A stretch of DNA of 64,000 nucleotides. Source: Cyanoderma ruficeps. Taxonomy: Eukaryota > Chordata > Aves > Passeriformes > Timaliidae. Positions 1 through 19,765 of the stretch are shown piece after piece; positions within the stretch are counted from its first letter, which is position 1, and the number at the start of each line of letters is the position of its first letter. The notes under the pieces are model-generated. The model saw nothing but the letters and a program-made list of their open reading frames with translations. It did not search any database and was not told where the DNA came from. A program made the position numbers and the translations under genes. The DNA lies in assembly GCA_008694505.1 (NCBI GenBank), contig VZDJ01000049.1, positions 62,001-126,000 of the forward strand, in the 5' to 3' direction.

Positions 1-3000
1 AATCAGGTTGCTATTTGGACCAACCCTAGGAAGAGCTGCAAACAAAGACTATTGTAAAAATAAGTGATATATCAGCTTCTTCCGTCCAAATGAATACAAG
101 CAGTGTTTACCAAAAGTCCTGGCTTCCAAATGAACTTTGATGAGATCACTTCCATCTGGCACCATTAATATTGTTATTCTGACTCCTGACAGAGTTCCTG
201 GAATATAGCCAGAAACTATTAATTGAGAAAAACTCTCTTGAGCAGACATGAACAATGGCGTGAAGGTAGATACCTAGGCAGATTTAAAACCACAGAAATA
301 GTCATTTCTTTGGAAACCTACATGTGAATTGCCTGAGTATGAGAATGGAATAATTTTTTTTTCAGGAAGCCACAGTATACTTTTATCTTGAATGAAGTCA
401 GGGTGGGATAGCTGGATGTTTTAGACATTTCACGGAGTGACTGCTTTTGATAGAAATGACCTCATGTGAGACCACAGTTTCAACAGCTTCTTCACTCATA
501 TAAGAAATAGTGGTAATTGTTGCCATCACAAGTCTGTTCCACAGAGAGTAGGACTGAAATGAATTGTGTGCCTGATGAAGAGGACTGAAAGAGCAGCATC
601 ATACTATACTATCTATCATACATTCCCTAATATAAGAGAAATACTAATTATATAACCTTATTTTTCACCACTGTTTTCACCACTGTTTCTCAGTCATGGG
701 AGCTGCGATGTTTCTAAACTAAGGTCTCCAGCTTAACCACATTTTCTCTATAGCAAACATTCAGAGTCACCAGTGATTGAGTTAATGCCATATACCAAAA
801 GTGGAAATATGAAGCCCTCACAGAGCTGCCAAGTAAAGATCAGCACAGAATGACTGAGGCAATCTCAGCTGCAGAACAAGAAAAGCCCACTGTTATTGTG
901 TGTTAATAGAGATGGGCTAAGATTTGGCTGAGAGCAGAAAGAACTGGAAGAATCTCGGGGCACAAAGGATGCAGTATAGAAACTACCGAAAAAAACAACA
1001 ATCCATTGTCAACATGTTAGTGTCTCCGACAGCAAAGGTGTGAAAAAACTGCCTGAGCAGCTTGTTAAAAAAAAATAAGCAGAGTCTTAGTCTTTTCCAG
1101 AAACAGACAGGGACCTTGGAAAAGCTTGATCCTGGCAAAGAGCAAGCATTATGGAAAGCAGAAAGCAGCCCAAGGGAAATGTACCCATGAGACACACTCA
1201 GCACTGGGCACCATATCCCCAGATTACAGGTTTCTTGAACATGTGCATATCTCTGGCAGGTGTGAGACAGTTACAGCCCAAAATCACCTTCTGCCATGCA
1301 AACTAATGTTGAGTGCTCTGCCAGTCTGAGGGAGTTCTCCAGATATGTACAGATTTCCCGTTACTGTAATAGCAAAGAGGATCTGGCACCTGAGAAGCTC
1401 CAGTCACTGGTCTTTGATGGCACTGATGGTTGCTCATCGTTTTTTCAAATGCTGCTTCAATTTGGCCTCGTCAGTTTCTGCAGAATTAGAAGTTATCTGC
1501 CCAAGCAGAAGTGAGCAGCTGGCATGACTGTCACTAGTGAGAAAAGCTGAGCAGAAGCACTGAGAAGACTGTCTGGAGAAGCAGGAGCTACCCTCTAAGC
1601 CAGACCCACAGCTTCTGTCTGCAGAAAATTGTCACAATGTGCTGGCATCAAGAGCATCCACACTAGATACCAAGAAATGGTTGAAAATCTCACCTTAAAA
1701 AGTCCTCTTGAAGTACCACCAGACCTGATTCAAGCAAAGTTGCCCTCACACACGTTCACTGCTGTGCTACACACGTCTCCAGGCAGTCAGATGGACAACT
1801 GTGCATTCATGTACAGGCACTCTGCCCTCATGCTGGGGTCTCATATACACGTACACTTAGCTTCTACCTACACTTGTGCCTGCCCCTTCCTGTCCTCTTC
1901 GTGTACATCCCAGCTCTAAGACTGACTGCTCTATACTGCCCGCCTACTTTAACCCTAGAAAACTCCACCCTACACTAAGCAAAAAGTACAGAAATGGCAG
2001 TTTCTTGCAGGGGTGTGAATGACCAGGTGCTGCTAGTAAAGGAACAGGGCCAGAAAGTTCATGAAGGAGACTGAAAGATACTTTTAACTCCTATTGCAAG
2101 CCCCCCAAAAGACTGATGCCTGTAGGAGCAGAAACAGGGATGTCTGTAGAGTGTCAGAGCAAAGGAAAAACAAGTTGCAAGGAGGACCAGCTTGCTCACC
2201 ATGAGTGCAGAGATAGGACATACTTTCCTACTATTGCTCTAGCTGCTTGTCATGTTGTCGGCAGATGCAGATTCACATAAAATCTTTTTGACTCTCCTTT
2301 GTCTGTGTCTTGCTTGAATTAAACACTTGGGGGCTGGGAAAGAAAACTGTGTGAAAGGACAAGCTGTGAAAGGAGCAGCTGGACTTGGTCTGTTAATGAT
2401 TCACAAGGGTGCTGGAGCTGCAATAGGACTGTGCCAGGTAAGGTAGTGAAACAGGGAAGCACTGGGTTCAGGAGAAATATTTGCACCCAGAGACAGTTGC
2501 TTTGGGTCATTCCTATTCCAGATCTCATAGATTCTGTCACACAGTCTGGAGAGATATAGACCTCTTAATGGTGCCCTCTTTGTGTTCCCAAGGACCTCAC
2601 TGCTCCTTTCAGGGCAAGTATAGGAGACAGCAAAAGAAAAAATCTGGGCAAGGCTGGTGCTTCCAGCAGGAGGGACAATCTGAATGGGGCAGGTCATGTT
2701 CCCTTTCACTTGTTGCATTGCAAACACAGATGGTCAAGCCCTGGTAACCCTGGGCTGGGAAACAAGGTGAGAAGTTGACAGCGGTCCAGGTAGGGCCCTG
2801 TGGAGGACCACACAATGTTCAGTGCAACCTGGATTTCTGCTATGTGTTCCCATGCCCTGCACTGACACACAGGATTTACCTGTATGTCATTAGGTGTTGG
2901 AAAACCTTTGTAAAGGCCACACCACTTGAGTGGCTTTTCCTGAAGGATTGTTCCTCCCTGGTCAACAGTTGCATGAACAGAGATGTATCAAAACTTCTGT

Positions 3001-3369
3001 TCCAGCTGTAGTTTGCCCAAGCAATGCTGATCTCTTGGCATCAATATGTAGCTTTATGATAACACTGAATACTACTGTGCAGTCATCTTGTCAAGGGGTT
3101 GAGCAGATTTTCTACTTGTTTAGACACCAAGTTCCAGTTATTTGTCTGAGCTTTCCACAAGGCATCCTCTGTGATATGAGCAGTTGCACAGAGCAGGAGA
3201 ACATGCTCTTTTTGGATTTGAGATTTGGGATGACAAACTGATTTGGCACACTGTATTTCCTGAGACCTGCACTTTGTGACACTTGAAGAAGGAAACCTCT
3301 GGCTCCTGAAAACAAACATCATGCTCCCCATATGTCTAACTCAAAAGCTTTATGATGCAAAGCAGAAGC
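1..3369. other. intergenic DNA, no gene seen
   Basis: I read both strands and found only short chance frames without recognisable domains, splice-flanked exons or RNA genes. No clear repeat family is visible here. The stretch lies beyond the 3' end of TAT. Confidence 0.6.
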
Positions 3370-3700
3370 ATACGGGGTTGGAGTAATCCCAAGCACACAT
3401 ATAGGCCATGTGGAAAATGGACTAATATCAGCCCTAAGAAGAAGGACTTGGGGCTGTTGGTGGACAAGAAGCTTCACATGAGCCAGCTGTGTGCTGACAG
3501 CCCAGAAACCAGTCATGTCCTGGGCCGTGTGTCACCAGCAGCATGGGCAGCAGGATGGAGGAGGAGATTCTTCCCTTCTACTCTGTTGTGCTGAGACCCC
3601 ACCTGGAATACTGCATCCAGCTCTGGGGCCCTCAGCACAGGAAAAACAAGGGCCTGTTGCAGTATGTCCAGAGAATGACACATTTCTATTTTCTACCCTC
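3370..3700 (+). mobile_element. CR1 LINE fragment (reverse transcriptase C-terminal part), degenerate
   Basis: The plus strand reads like the end of the CR1 ORF2 protein. A frame near 3420-3500 carries [16 protein letters not shown], and a second frame near 3570-3690 carries [19 protein letters not shown]. The two parts are in different frames, so there is at least one frameshift. This is a 5'-truncated, dead copy, as most CR1 copies in birds are. The assignment rests on the conserved protein motifs; the outer limits are approximate. Confidence 0.8.
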
Positions 3701-6700
3701 CCTCTGTGGACTCAGAGACTTGTGAGCTCTGTGAACTGCCCATGCAATCGCAGTTTGTATTTCTTACACCCTGAAGAAGTAAGCAATATGCACTGTGCTT
3801 CCAAGCATGCACAAAAGATCACACCTGACCCAGTGCAGCAGCAACAGAAGTAGGCTGAGGAGTAATGCCAATGGTATAGACTACAGTTTAACTCCACAGT
3901 GCTTACACTGGAGATGCCTCCCTACCTGAGAGCATGTTTTTGTTAGCTGATGAGAGAACCAGGCATACCTATGGCAGTGAAACCTGATCAGCTATAAGGT
4001 TGGACTAACCCCATGCCCTGTCTTCTGCCATCATCTAGAGGAGATGCCTAGGGAAGAGAATGGGAAAAACACTTCCTCCCTGAAGCCAGGGATCTGGAGT
4101 ACATGATTCACCTCTCTGAATGCAGATGTCCAAAATAAGCTAGTGAGTGATGCCCTGGAAGCTCCTGTTTATTTCTGTTTGCTGTGACAAAAGTGGGGAG
4201 TGATATCTGTGAGTAGACACAGAAGCTATCTAAAATCTGTTCAGATCAAGCTTGTCTTTGCATTTATAGCACCTAGACATTTTTCTATTCACTTTTCCAG
4301 TCTTGCTATGAACTTAGATACTTTTGGCATCGACAGGATTTCCTGGCAATATGGGTATGTTTAGCTGCATGTTGTGAGAACTACTTTCCTCTGTGTGAAC
4401 CTTCATAAAAAAACTGTATTTGGTATAATTACAATTTTTAAAATCAAGAGACACAGTAATTTCTCCCTATTTGCAGTCTCCAAGCTATACAAATTTTTAA
4501 TATCTGCTCTTACATGCCCTGAAGAACACAACTCATATCAGGCTGATATTGAAAGCAGGTCATGGTAATCATGCTGTCAAAGTCTCTATCACTTTCAGGT
4601 GTGTGATGGGATAGTTCACATTTTCTGCATCTCAAAGGTATGACACTGGGGAGCTGCTGTAAGAGTCAATGCTGTGACTATGCATTGATGAATGTTTCCC
4701 TTTCAAAGCACTTTCCCTTTCAAAGGAGAGGGGTTTCAGTTGTTTTCTAGCTTACACTTTTGAAGCTGTAAAGGAAAATGAAAATTTATGGCTCTGCAAG
4801 ACTGACTGTGATACAAAGCTACAATGTCACTGCTCACACAAGGGCCGTGCACGCTCTCCTGTGCTGGTCAGTGAATTTGAGTACTGCTATACTGTGTTTT
4901 GAAATGCACAGGAAAAAACCTTCTCCTTGCAGTAAAGAAACTTGACAGTAATCTACCAAAAAAAAAAAAAAGTCTCTATGTCAACTGCTCATTACTTTCA
5001 TTGGGATGAAGGCAACAGAAGGGAACTCTGCTTTCAGAAAAGAGCCTTTTTCAGTAGGGATGCTGTATACAGTCACCCTGGTTGCTTTAGAAATCTTCAT
5101 TCATAGGGGATGAAAAGAATGCAGCAGCGAGGGAAGCTCCAGAATGCATAGGAGCAGAGGTGCAATGCCTATGCTAAATTCCAGTCAGAGCAAGTTCTTT
5201 CTGGGCCAGAGTAGATGTTGCTCCATGTGCCTTCCAGAACATGGAAAAATGAGACAAATGACTGATATGATGTTGTATATGGCAGCATCTCTCCAAGGAC
5301 AGGCTGGTGTGCCTGTGGCTTTTTTCTTGGGTTTGAGGTAAGTTTTAAAGTTATATTTTTATTTACAGGCAGTTTGAGATAAGTAGATTTGTCTGAATTG
5401 GCACATAGGAACCCAAAGTTGTGTTAGGCAAGAGCAAGGATAGTGGTTGACCTTCTCCCTCTCTCACCCTAGCACAGTTGCAGTATCATTTATTGTCTTC
5501 ATTGTAATACAGCACTCTAGTATCGAGTGGTGTGGGAACAGGAAAATGAGAAAACAGGAGAGAAAGAAGAAATCACATAATACTTTACAAACACCTTACA
5601 GAAATGGGAAAGAATAGTAAGAAAAAAAAGTACCTATTCAACTTTTGAATTAATTTAATTGATCAGCTTCTCCCTTCTTTATGTACATAGGCAGTCTGAA
5701 ACTGGAAATCAGCACAGGAACAGAAGTTGGAGCAGAACAGCTAGTTTAGAGTTGAGAGAAACAACAGCAACAAGCAGACCTGAAGCATGTATAGCCCACG
5801 CAATGCACTGGAGTGCAGAAGACCCTGTGCCAGCACCACTTCTGTCAGGTCTCCAGGAAATAAGTCATTCAGACTTATTGACAACACCTCTTGGCTTTGG
5901 CAAAGCTTCAGGGAACACTGAGCCAAGACAAATAAGGAAAACAAAGACAATATATGACAAAACAAAGGGCTAGTATAGATCTAGGCTCCCAGCACTGTAA
6001 AAGCCCATGCCAGACAGCCAAACCATGAGGAAATCCCAGCACTCCTGCCCCTCAGGAGGCTCTCCCAGTGCTGGTGGCCAAGGCTAAAGGCTAGTGTAGA
6101 ACATACAACCTCAACCTTGTTCTGACTGGTTGTTAAGCTTAGCTAGCTTGGAAGGTGCCTTCTAGCTACTGGAACCCTGCTGAGGATGCGTCTTGCATGG
6201 CTGTTCTGTCAATGGCATGACTCTGACTATGCTAAGCTTCCTTCTCCAGCAGAGCTCCTCTACACTCTCACACTCTGGTTTACAGAATCCCTCCCAGTCA
6301 CCTTAAATAAGTACTGTCTCCCAGCCCACTGCTGCTACCTCCTCTTACATCTACGCCTTCTTTCTGGCCACTTCTCATGTTTGTGGAAACCTATATGTGC
6401 CTCTGGTGGGTAATGCCACCAGAGCAGGTCAGCTCCTTTGGCCTCTGACAGAGCAACATGCCCTGGGATGTAGTAGACCTCACATACAAAGTTTTTTGCA
6501 GACACCTTCTGTCGGGGTTCCACTGCTGTGCAATGCTGAAGCCTTGCCTGAGCTCCCAGAAAGGCTGGGCTCTGGTTCACCAGGGCCTCCACCATCATCC
6601 CCCAGACTGCTTCCTTGCAACCTTTCTGGGTCCAAATCAGTGAAAACAACACCTTCCCACTGCAGGTGTACAGCATGGCTATGTGATGGTAGAGAGCAGG

Positions 6701-9480
6701 CTCATGTAGACAGGCTCTCACAGCCAAAGGCCATGGTCCCAAGGCAGGAAGACCCTCAGGAACCCCTCTGGTCTACAGACCTGCTGAAGGCAGTCAGGGA
6801 TGCTGGAAGAGGGAGTGGGTGAGGCCAGAGCCAGGAGCTGGGCTGCACTGAGGTTCCTAAAGCATCTGGGGGAACTGATGGTCTCACTGCTGGCAGGTGC
6901 GATTTGTCCCAGCTTGCCTGCAGTGCCAATTTCCCTGTCGGGGTTGAACCTACTGCCAGCCCCTTTGGAAGCTGAGGACTAATATACTTCAAACTGAGAA
7001 GTTCCTTCCTTTCCCAAAGAGAGCACTAGGTATGAGGTTGCCTCCTTGCCTAGGTCCCCATATCTGAGGTAAATCACCCTAATCCTAAACATGGCCACCC
7101 AGACAGCGCAGAAAAGAGCAGATACACAATGCAAGCCTGTGCCAGGGTACCAGTGTTGTTCCCCAGCTAAGGCAAGGAGGATGGCTGTGGATTGGTGTGT
7201 GAGCCAGCACAGGTAGGATGCAGGAACAATCACAAAACCACAGATGAAATGCAGAGTAAATTTATTTCCATTACCTCATCAACCAAGGGATTCCTCAAAG
7301 CAGGAACCCAGGTAGAAGCATACAAACAGGAATGTCAGCACTGTGGAGTCTGGTCCATGCTCAAGGACCACCAGAACTGCTGTTTTCACATGCATACCAA
7401 GGATTATTACAGACATAGTTTACCACTGAGATTTACTGTAGCAGAAATTTCAAACATGTTCAGTGGGGTGGTTCTAAGTCTAGCACAGGCCTATGTTATA
7501 TAAAGACAAGTGTACCACTTACCAAACACACAAGACTAAACAACTATTAGTATAATATATGTGCTTTTCTACACTTCATCTGCAAGACACTTGAGTGAAT
7601 TTACAATCCTCCTTGCCAATTTTCCCTTATTTTCCCATGATCAGTTATAAGGGCACTGGGGCAGTTCTGCTAAAGCTCTGCAGATCTTGTCTGAGCATCC
7701 CCGAAGAGCAGCTTCAGACCCATGTCTTGATTTCTTCCTTGGTGGTAATGCTCAAAGGGGTTTTCTTTGGCACAGAGTACCTCCAAACTCCAACTTAGGC
7801 TAGTTTGTATGGCTGGCAGGGTGCTCTAACCTACACCCACACCATGACGCAAAGCATCTGTGAGTATAATACCTGAAAAATGATACCAGCATATTTGTGG
7901 TTTAATGCTAGTTTGCTATTGCATCAGGGAAAACCTAGGTGTGGTCAAAAGGCGGTGATATGTTTACAAAAGATGACAATGGAGGATGTGGCCTTGAGAA
8001 ATCTAAATATCCTGAGAGGATATGTCTATGTCTCTGGCTCTCTCAGCCTTCCCAGTCAAATGCTGCTGGGTCAAAAAGAAACAGGATTGTGTTAATTATT
8101 GCAGAATATTTGCATGCTCCAAGCCATCTCTGAGGGGACTCTCAAAGAAAAGGGGTTCCTGAAGGAAGATTGATCTCAAAGGATCGGCTTTCTCTAAAAG
8201 CAGGATACGTTTATTAGTAATGGGGATTAAAGCTGCAGAATCTAAGGCACATGGAGAAGAGTTGAAGGAAGCAAAGGGTACTTGAAAGCTGTGGTAGGTT
8301 CAAGAAGGCATAACAATGCAGCAACATCGTGCTGTAAAGGTCTCCTGGTCCAACAGACCCTTCACACACCACCCTGCTTGTTACTTGCAAATGTTTTTTC
8401 TTAAGCAGCTCTGGTTATTCAGCTCTATTTGAAGGTCTAATGGCATGAAATCTCTGAAGCTCTGTACCATTCACCCACAGCCCCGATTCCCTCTCTTTTT
8501 GTTCTAGGATTGCTTTCTTTGAAAGGAAAAGATGTAGCATGGACACTCAGCTGACGTGTCAAAGATCTTTTAATACACTGCTATCTTTCTCATTTAGCCC
8601 TCCCCTCTAATGGTACCAAGATGTTGTACTGGGCAAGGTAAGGGGAGACAATTAGACAGTTACAGAACCTGGCAGGACTGGCAGTGTGTAGTCTAGAGCT
8701 AGCTCACTTTTCCTGTCATTGGGGAGGCAGGGTTGACCTGTGAATCTGAACTCTATGGGAGGACAGGTGAACAGAGCTGAAGGTGGCAACATGAGGCACT
8801 CCACAAGTTGCCCTTCTGACAGTTCCAGGAATGGCTCCTGAGCATGTCACCAGAACACATGTTGCAATGGGCATTAATTATCATCTCCTCCCATTTCCAC
8901 TGAATAAACAGACAACAGGTCACCAGTTCCTTATTACTCTATAGAGCTGACGTATTCAGCAATCAGTAACCTTGGTACCGCTAGCATGTCACAAACACCA
9001 CATATAGTATGAGCCATGGGGTGCCACCCAGTGATTCACCACTACAGCAGGAAAGGCATGCCAATCCTTGAGTACTTAGGCATGGCTGGCTTCAGCCCTG
9101 GGGACAGTTGCCTCCCTGCAGCAGCAAGCACAGAACCCACTGCTCTGCTTGGGTCCACAGTGGGGGAGGCTGTGAGGGCCAAGGAGAAGGTGCAGACAGA
9201 ACTGTTCTGTGGGGAGTGGACAGGCTGCCACAGCAAGCTGCCAACATCATCAGGGCAGGAGAGGGTGACTCCAGTCTGTGTCAAACTTGCAGGGCCCATC
9301 CGGCTCTCAGGGCTGGTGGGTTTCTTTGGGGGTCTGAATCACTCTCACCATATCCCTGCTGGCACACAGGATGGCCCTGGGCAGGCAGGGATATGCCTGG
9401 GGCACTGGAGTAACAAGGCGTGAGCAAAGGTGAGCAAAGGTGACCCACACAGTGACCAATCCCAACGTCATGCAACAACG
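3701..9480. other. intergenic DNA downstream of TAT
   Basis: No supported gene. Short frames exist (for example 5659-5973 and 9016-9423 plus) but have no recognisable domain, exon borders or codon pattern. There is a short A-run near 4960. A stretch at about 8340-8400 faintly resembles a CR1 3' end but is too worn to call. Confidence 0.55.
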
Positions 9481-9505
9481 AGTGCAGGACTACCATGTCA
9501 GAATT

Positions 9506-9511
9506 TTTATT
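9506..9511 (-). terminator. TAT: polyadenylation signal of TAT
   Basis: Read on the minus strand this is AATAAA. It lies about 515 bases beyond the TAT stop codon, which gives a plausible 3' UTR of roughly half a kilobase. No other canonical signal was noticed between the stop and this site. Confidence 0.6.
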
Positions 9512-10024
9512 AATAAAAAAAACTTACAATAACTTACTCCCTTTATCACATAAAGGGCTCGGTATAAAGAGCTCTGGCTTCCTAGGGTAACACAGGGAAG
9601 TGAGAGGTGGGTACTTTTCTCTTATCCTCGAAGACAGCAGCCTTCTCCTGTTCCCAAGGGAAAGTGTGGCCAGCACAGGAGCCACAGGCCAACAGGGCCT
9701 TTGCCACAGGGCCCAACCAGGAACCACTTTCTGCCCCTGCCTGCAGCTGGTTCACAGGTAGCACAGACCAAGACAAGGCACAGATGCTGAGTCTACAGAG
9801 ACATGGGGGACTGGAAGCAAGAGGATGTGCAAGCTCTAGTGGAGGAGGAGAGAAAAGTGTCTTCTTTCCATAATGCTGAGGAGCCTGTGGAGCACAAAAA
9901 GTGAAGCAGCAGGACAGTGGCTGCTTACAGGCAGGGAGAGGTGGGATGGCTGGAAGCAGCCTTGCCTGCCTGGCTGCTGCCTCATACAAGGTCTAGCCTG
10001 ACAGGGGCAGGGGGCCAGCTGTAG

Positions 10025-17471
<7,447 letters not shown>

Positions 17472-18708
17472 CCTGAGAGCTGTCAGAGCAAAGTGAATTT
17501 CCTGGGCTTAGTTAACACATCTCAAACAAGGAATCTGTCCATTTGGGGATGCTACCTACTGCCTAAGGACAAAGCAGGAGCAGCAGCAAGTAGGGTTGTA
17601 TTTGGTGCCAGGATGTAGTGAAACCCCATGCATAAGCGAGAGGGCAATACAGTGGGAAAGATTAAGGCCCTTCTCTGTGTTAGCTGCACCATTGCCTAGT
17701 ATGGACCTCCTGTGCTGAATAGGAGAAAGCCCCACTAAAGCCAGCAGCCAAGAATTAGCAGCATGTTGTAGTCATTTCTTGACTGCAGATTCAATATTCC
17801 ACTGACAGAACGACCAGGTCACCCTCTCTCTCCTCGCAGCTATCAGCTTGCACACTTCAACCTCCAAACACAAGGGCTGGCCCACTATGTCTGTTCATAT
17901 CTAGAATGTTCCTCCAGTCTACAGACAGAAATGCAGCACTATAAATCAAGTATCAGATGCCAAAAAGGTAGTTCCTCTTCAGTGTTATCAGGGTGCACTG
18001 GACAGTGGCAGGATAGAGGTTGGCTACTTGCTTCTGTCAGCAGAGAACAGCACAGCCCAGAGAGCCTAGAGCAAAAGGCAGTGCTTAGGAAATGGAACAA
18101 GACTGGTATGGCCAAGAGGGAAATCCAGGAGGCAGCGCTGCTCTAAGCAAAGGGCCTATAGTTCAACCTGACTGAGTAACAAGCAAGGCACAGCAGAGGA
18201 ACAGCTGCCTTCAAGACCCAAAAAAGGACACAAAAGTGACTTACACATCCCAGCATATTATATCCAGAACATGAGCTGGACCAGGCAGGAAAAGCCTAAC
18301 TTACAAACTGATGATGACTCAGGGCTTTCCAACTGCAGTTTAGGGATAGGACACAGAAGAAGCAGACCTTCTGAGATGCAAAGTCTGTTCTTGGTGATAC
18401 TGGCACACTACCTTATAATCCTGCCACAAACTGCTTACACTTTCTATTCTGTCCTATTTCTCTGCTCCACTGAATAGCAATTCAGAAAACAGAAGCCCTT
18501 TCCTAATGGTAGTTACATAGCCCCATACTCGCAGACACAACACAACTTCCCCTTCCTTGCCACAGAGACTGAGCCAGAAGGCTGTAGTGTTGCCTGGTTC
18601 AAGCAGGATTTGCTATCTGAACAAACTTCTCACTGTTTCAGTGAAGTTTGCACCTGGAGATGCCCCATGCTGCTGCAGTTACTCTACCAACAGTGCCTTA
18701 TTAGGCCA

Positions 18709-18714
18709 TTTATA
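18709..18714 (-). promoter_or_regulatory. TAT: possible TATA box of TAT
   Basis: On the minus strand this reads TATAAA in the context TTGTTATAAATGG, about 1.2 kb upstream of the first coding exon. TAT is known to have a non-coding first exon and a regulated, TATA-type promoter. The spacing suits such an exon, and CAG/GTGCAA near 18650 could be its donor. Single TATA matches are common by chance. Confidence 0.22.
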
Positions 18715-19649
18715 ACAACCCAGACTGATCTAACAGGGCCACAAGGCAAGACTTCAGCTTTTCTGCTGAAACCTGGGTGTCCTTTCCGGCAGAAGAAAGT
18801 CAGCTGAAAAAATATACAGCAAGGCTTCCCAAAAAACTGAGCCTAGAAATGAGCCATGTGTCTCAGTTCAACAGCTGGGCTGTGTCCCAAATATACAGTC
18901 TATCCTAGCAGAGCCCTTACACCACCCTGCAACATGGTTCTTCTGAAAAGGGGAGCTGTAGACACAGGCACAATAGATACCTTCAATGTAGACAGCCAGG
19001 GAAGAACTCCCCACTACCCACCTGAAAGAAGCAAGGCACCAGAGCACAGCACTTTACCTTTTACAGCACAGACAGGGAGACACCAACAAGCTTGGGGGTC
19101 CAGTCCCTAGTTTTCATCCAGAACAAATCCCCTTGAGAGGAAAGTCCTGTGAATTCTTGCCCATGAAATAATCCCCAAAACTGGGCGTTGAGACTGAATC
19201 ATTTAGCCATTGGCCCACAGAGAGGGCTGCTCTCCCCACCCAAAAATGACCTCTCCTCCCCTTTGCAACTCTACTCACTTCAAACACCTGGAACATGGCT
19301 GTGCATTAACTCTTTCTGGGGGCAGCCAAAGAACACAGCTTGGCTCCATGGGGTGCCTGGGCTGCCATCCTTTGCTACCACTTTCCTCAGTCTGCAAACA
19401 CTGTTGGGGGCAAATCTCTAGAATCCAGGTATTCCAGCACTAGCACCTTGTAATACACTGAGAGTGGACTGATGGACTATAAAGCTTGAGGAAGCCATCA
19501 GTCTGTCCTGACCTAAGAGTCTCTGGTATCCCAATGCACCAGCTGACAAACACGAGTTTGTAGCTTCACTACAGTTGGGAGGCATCTTCCTGGCACTTGC
19601 CTGGAGGCACCAGGACCTGAAGGATTAAAGTAAGCTCAGGTTGTCACTG

Positions 19650-19765
19650 GTTTTTAGGTTTGGGGTTTTTTTGGTGGGGTTTTGTTTTTGGTTTTGTTTT
19701 TGTTTTTGGTTTTGGTTTGTTTTTTTTTTNTTGTTTTTTTGTTTTTTGGTGGGGTTTTTTTGTTG
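19650..19765. repeat. T/G-rich low-complexity tract containing one N
   Basis: A run of GTTTT, GGTTTT and T-homopolymer blocks. The single ambiguous base at 19730 lies inside a T run, which points to an unresolved homopolymer in the assembly. Confidence 0.9.

Noticed and set aside
5659..5973. 105-codon plus-strand frame
   Set aside because: No domain, no exon borders, no family resemblance; length is within chance.
8326..8400. Possible CR1 3' end (TCTCCTGGTCCAAC wording)
   Set aside because: Only a short match with no tail or flanking CR1 sequence; too worn to call.
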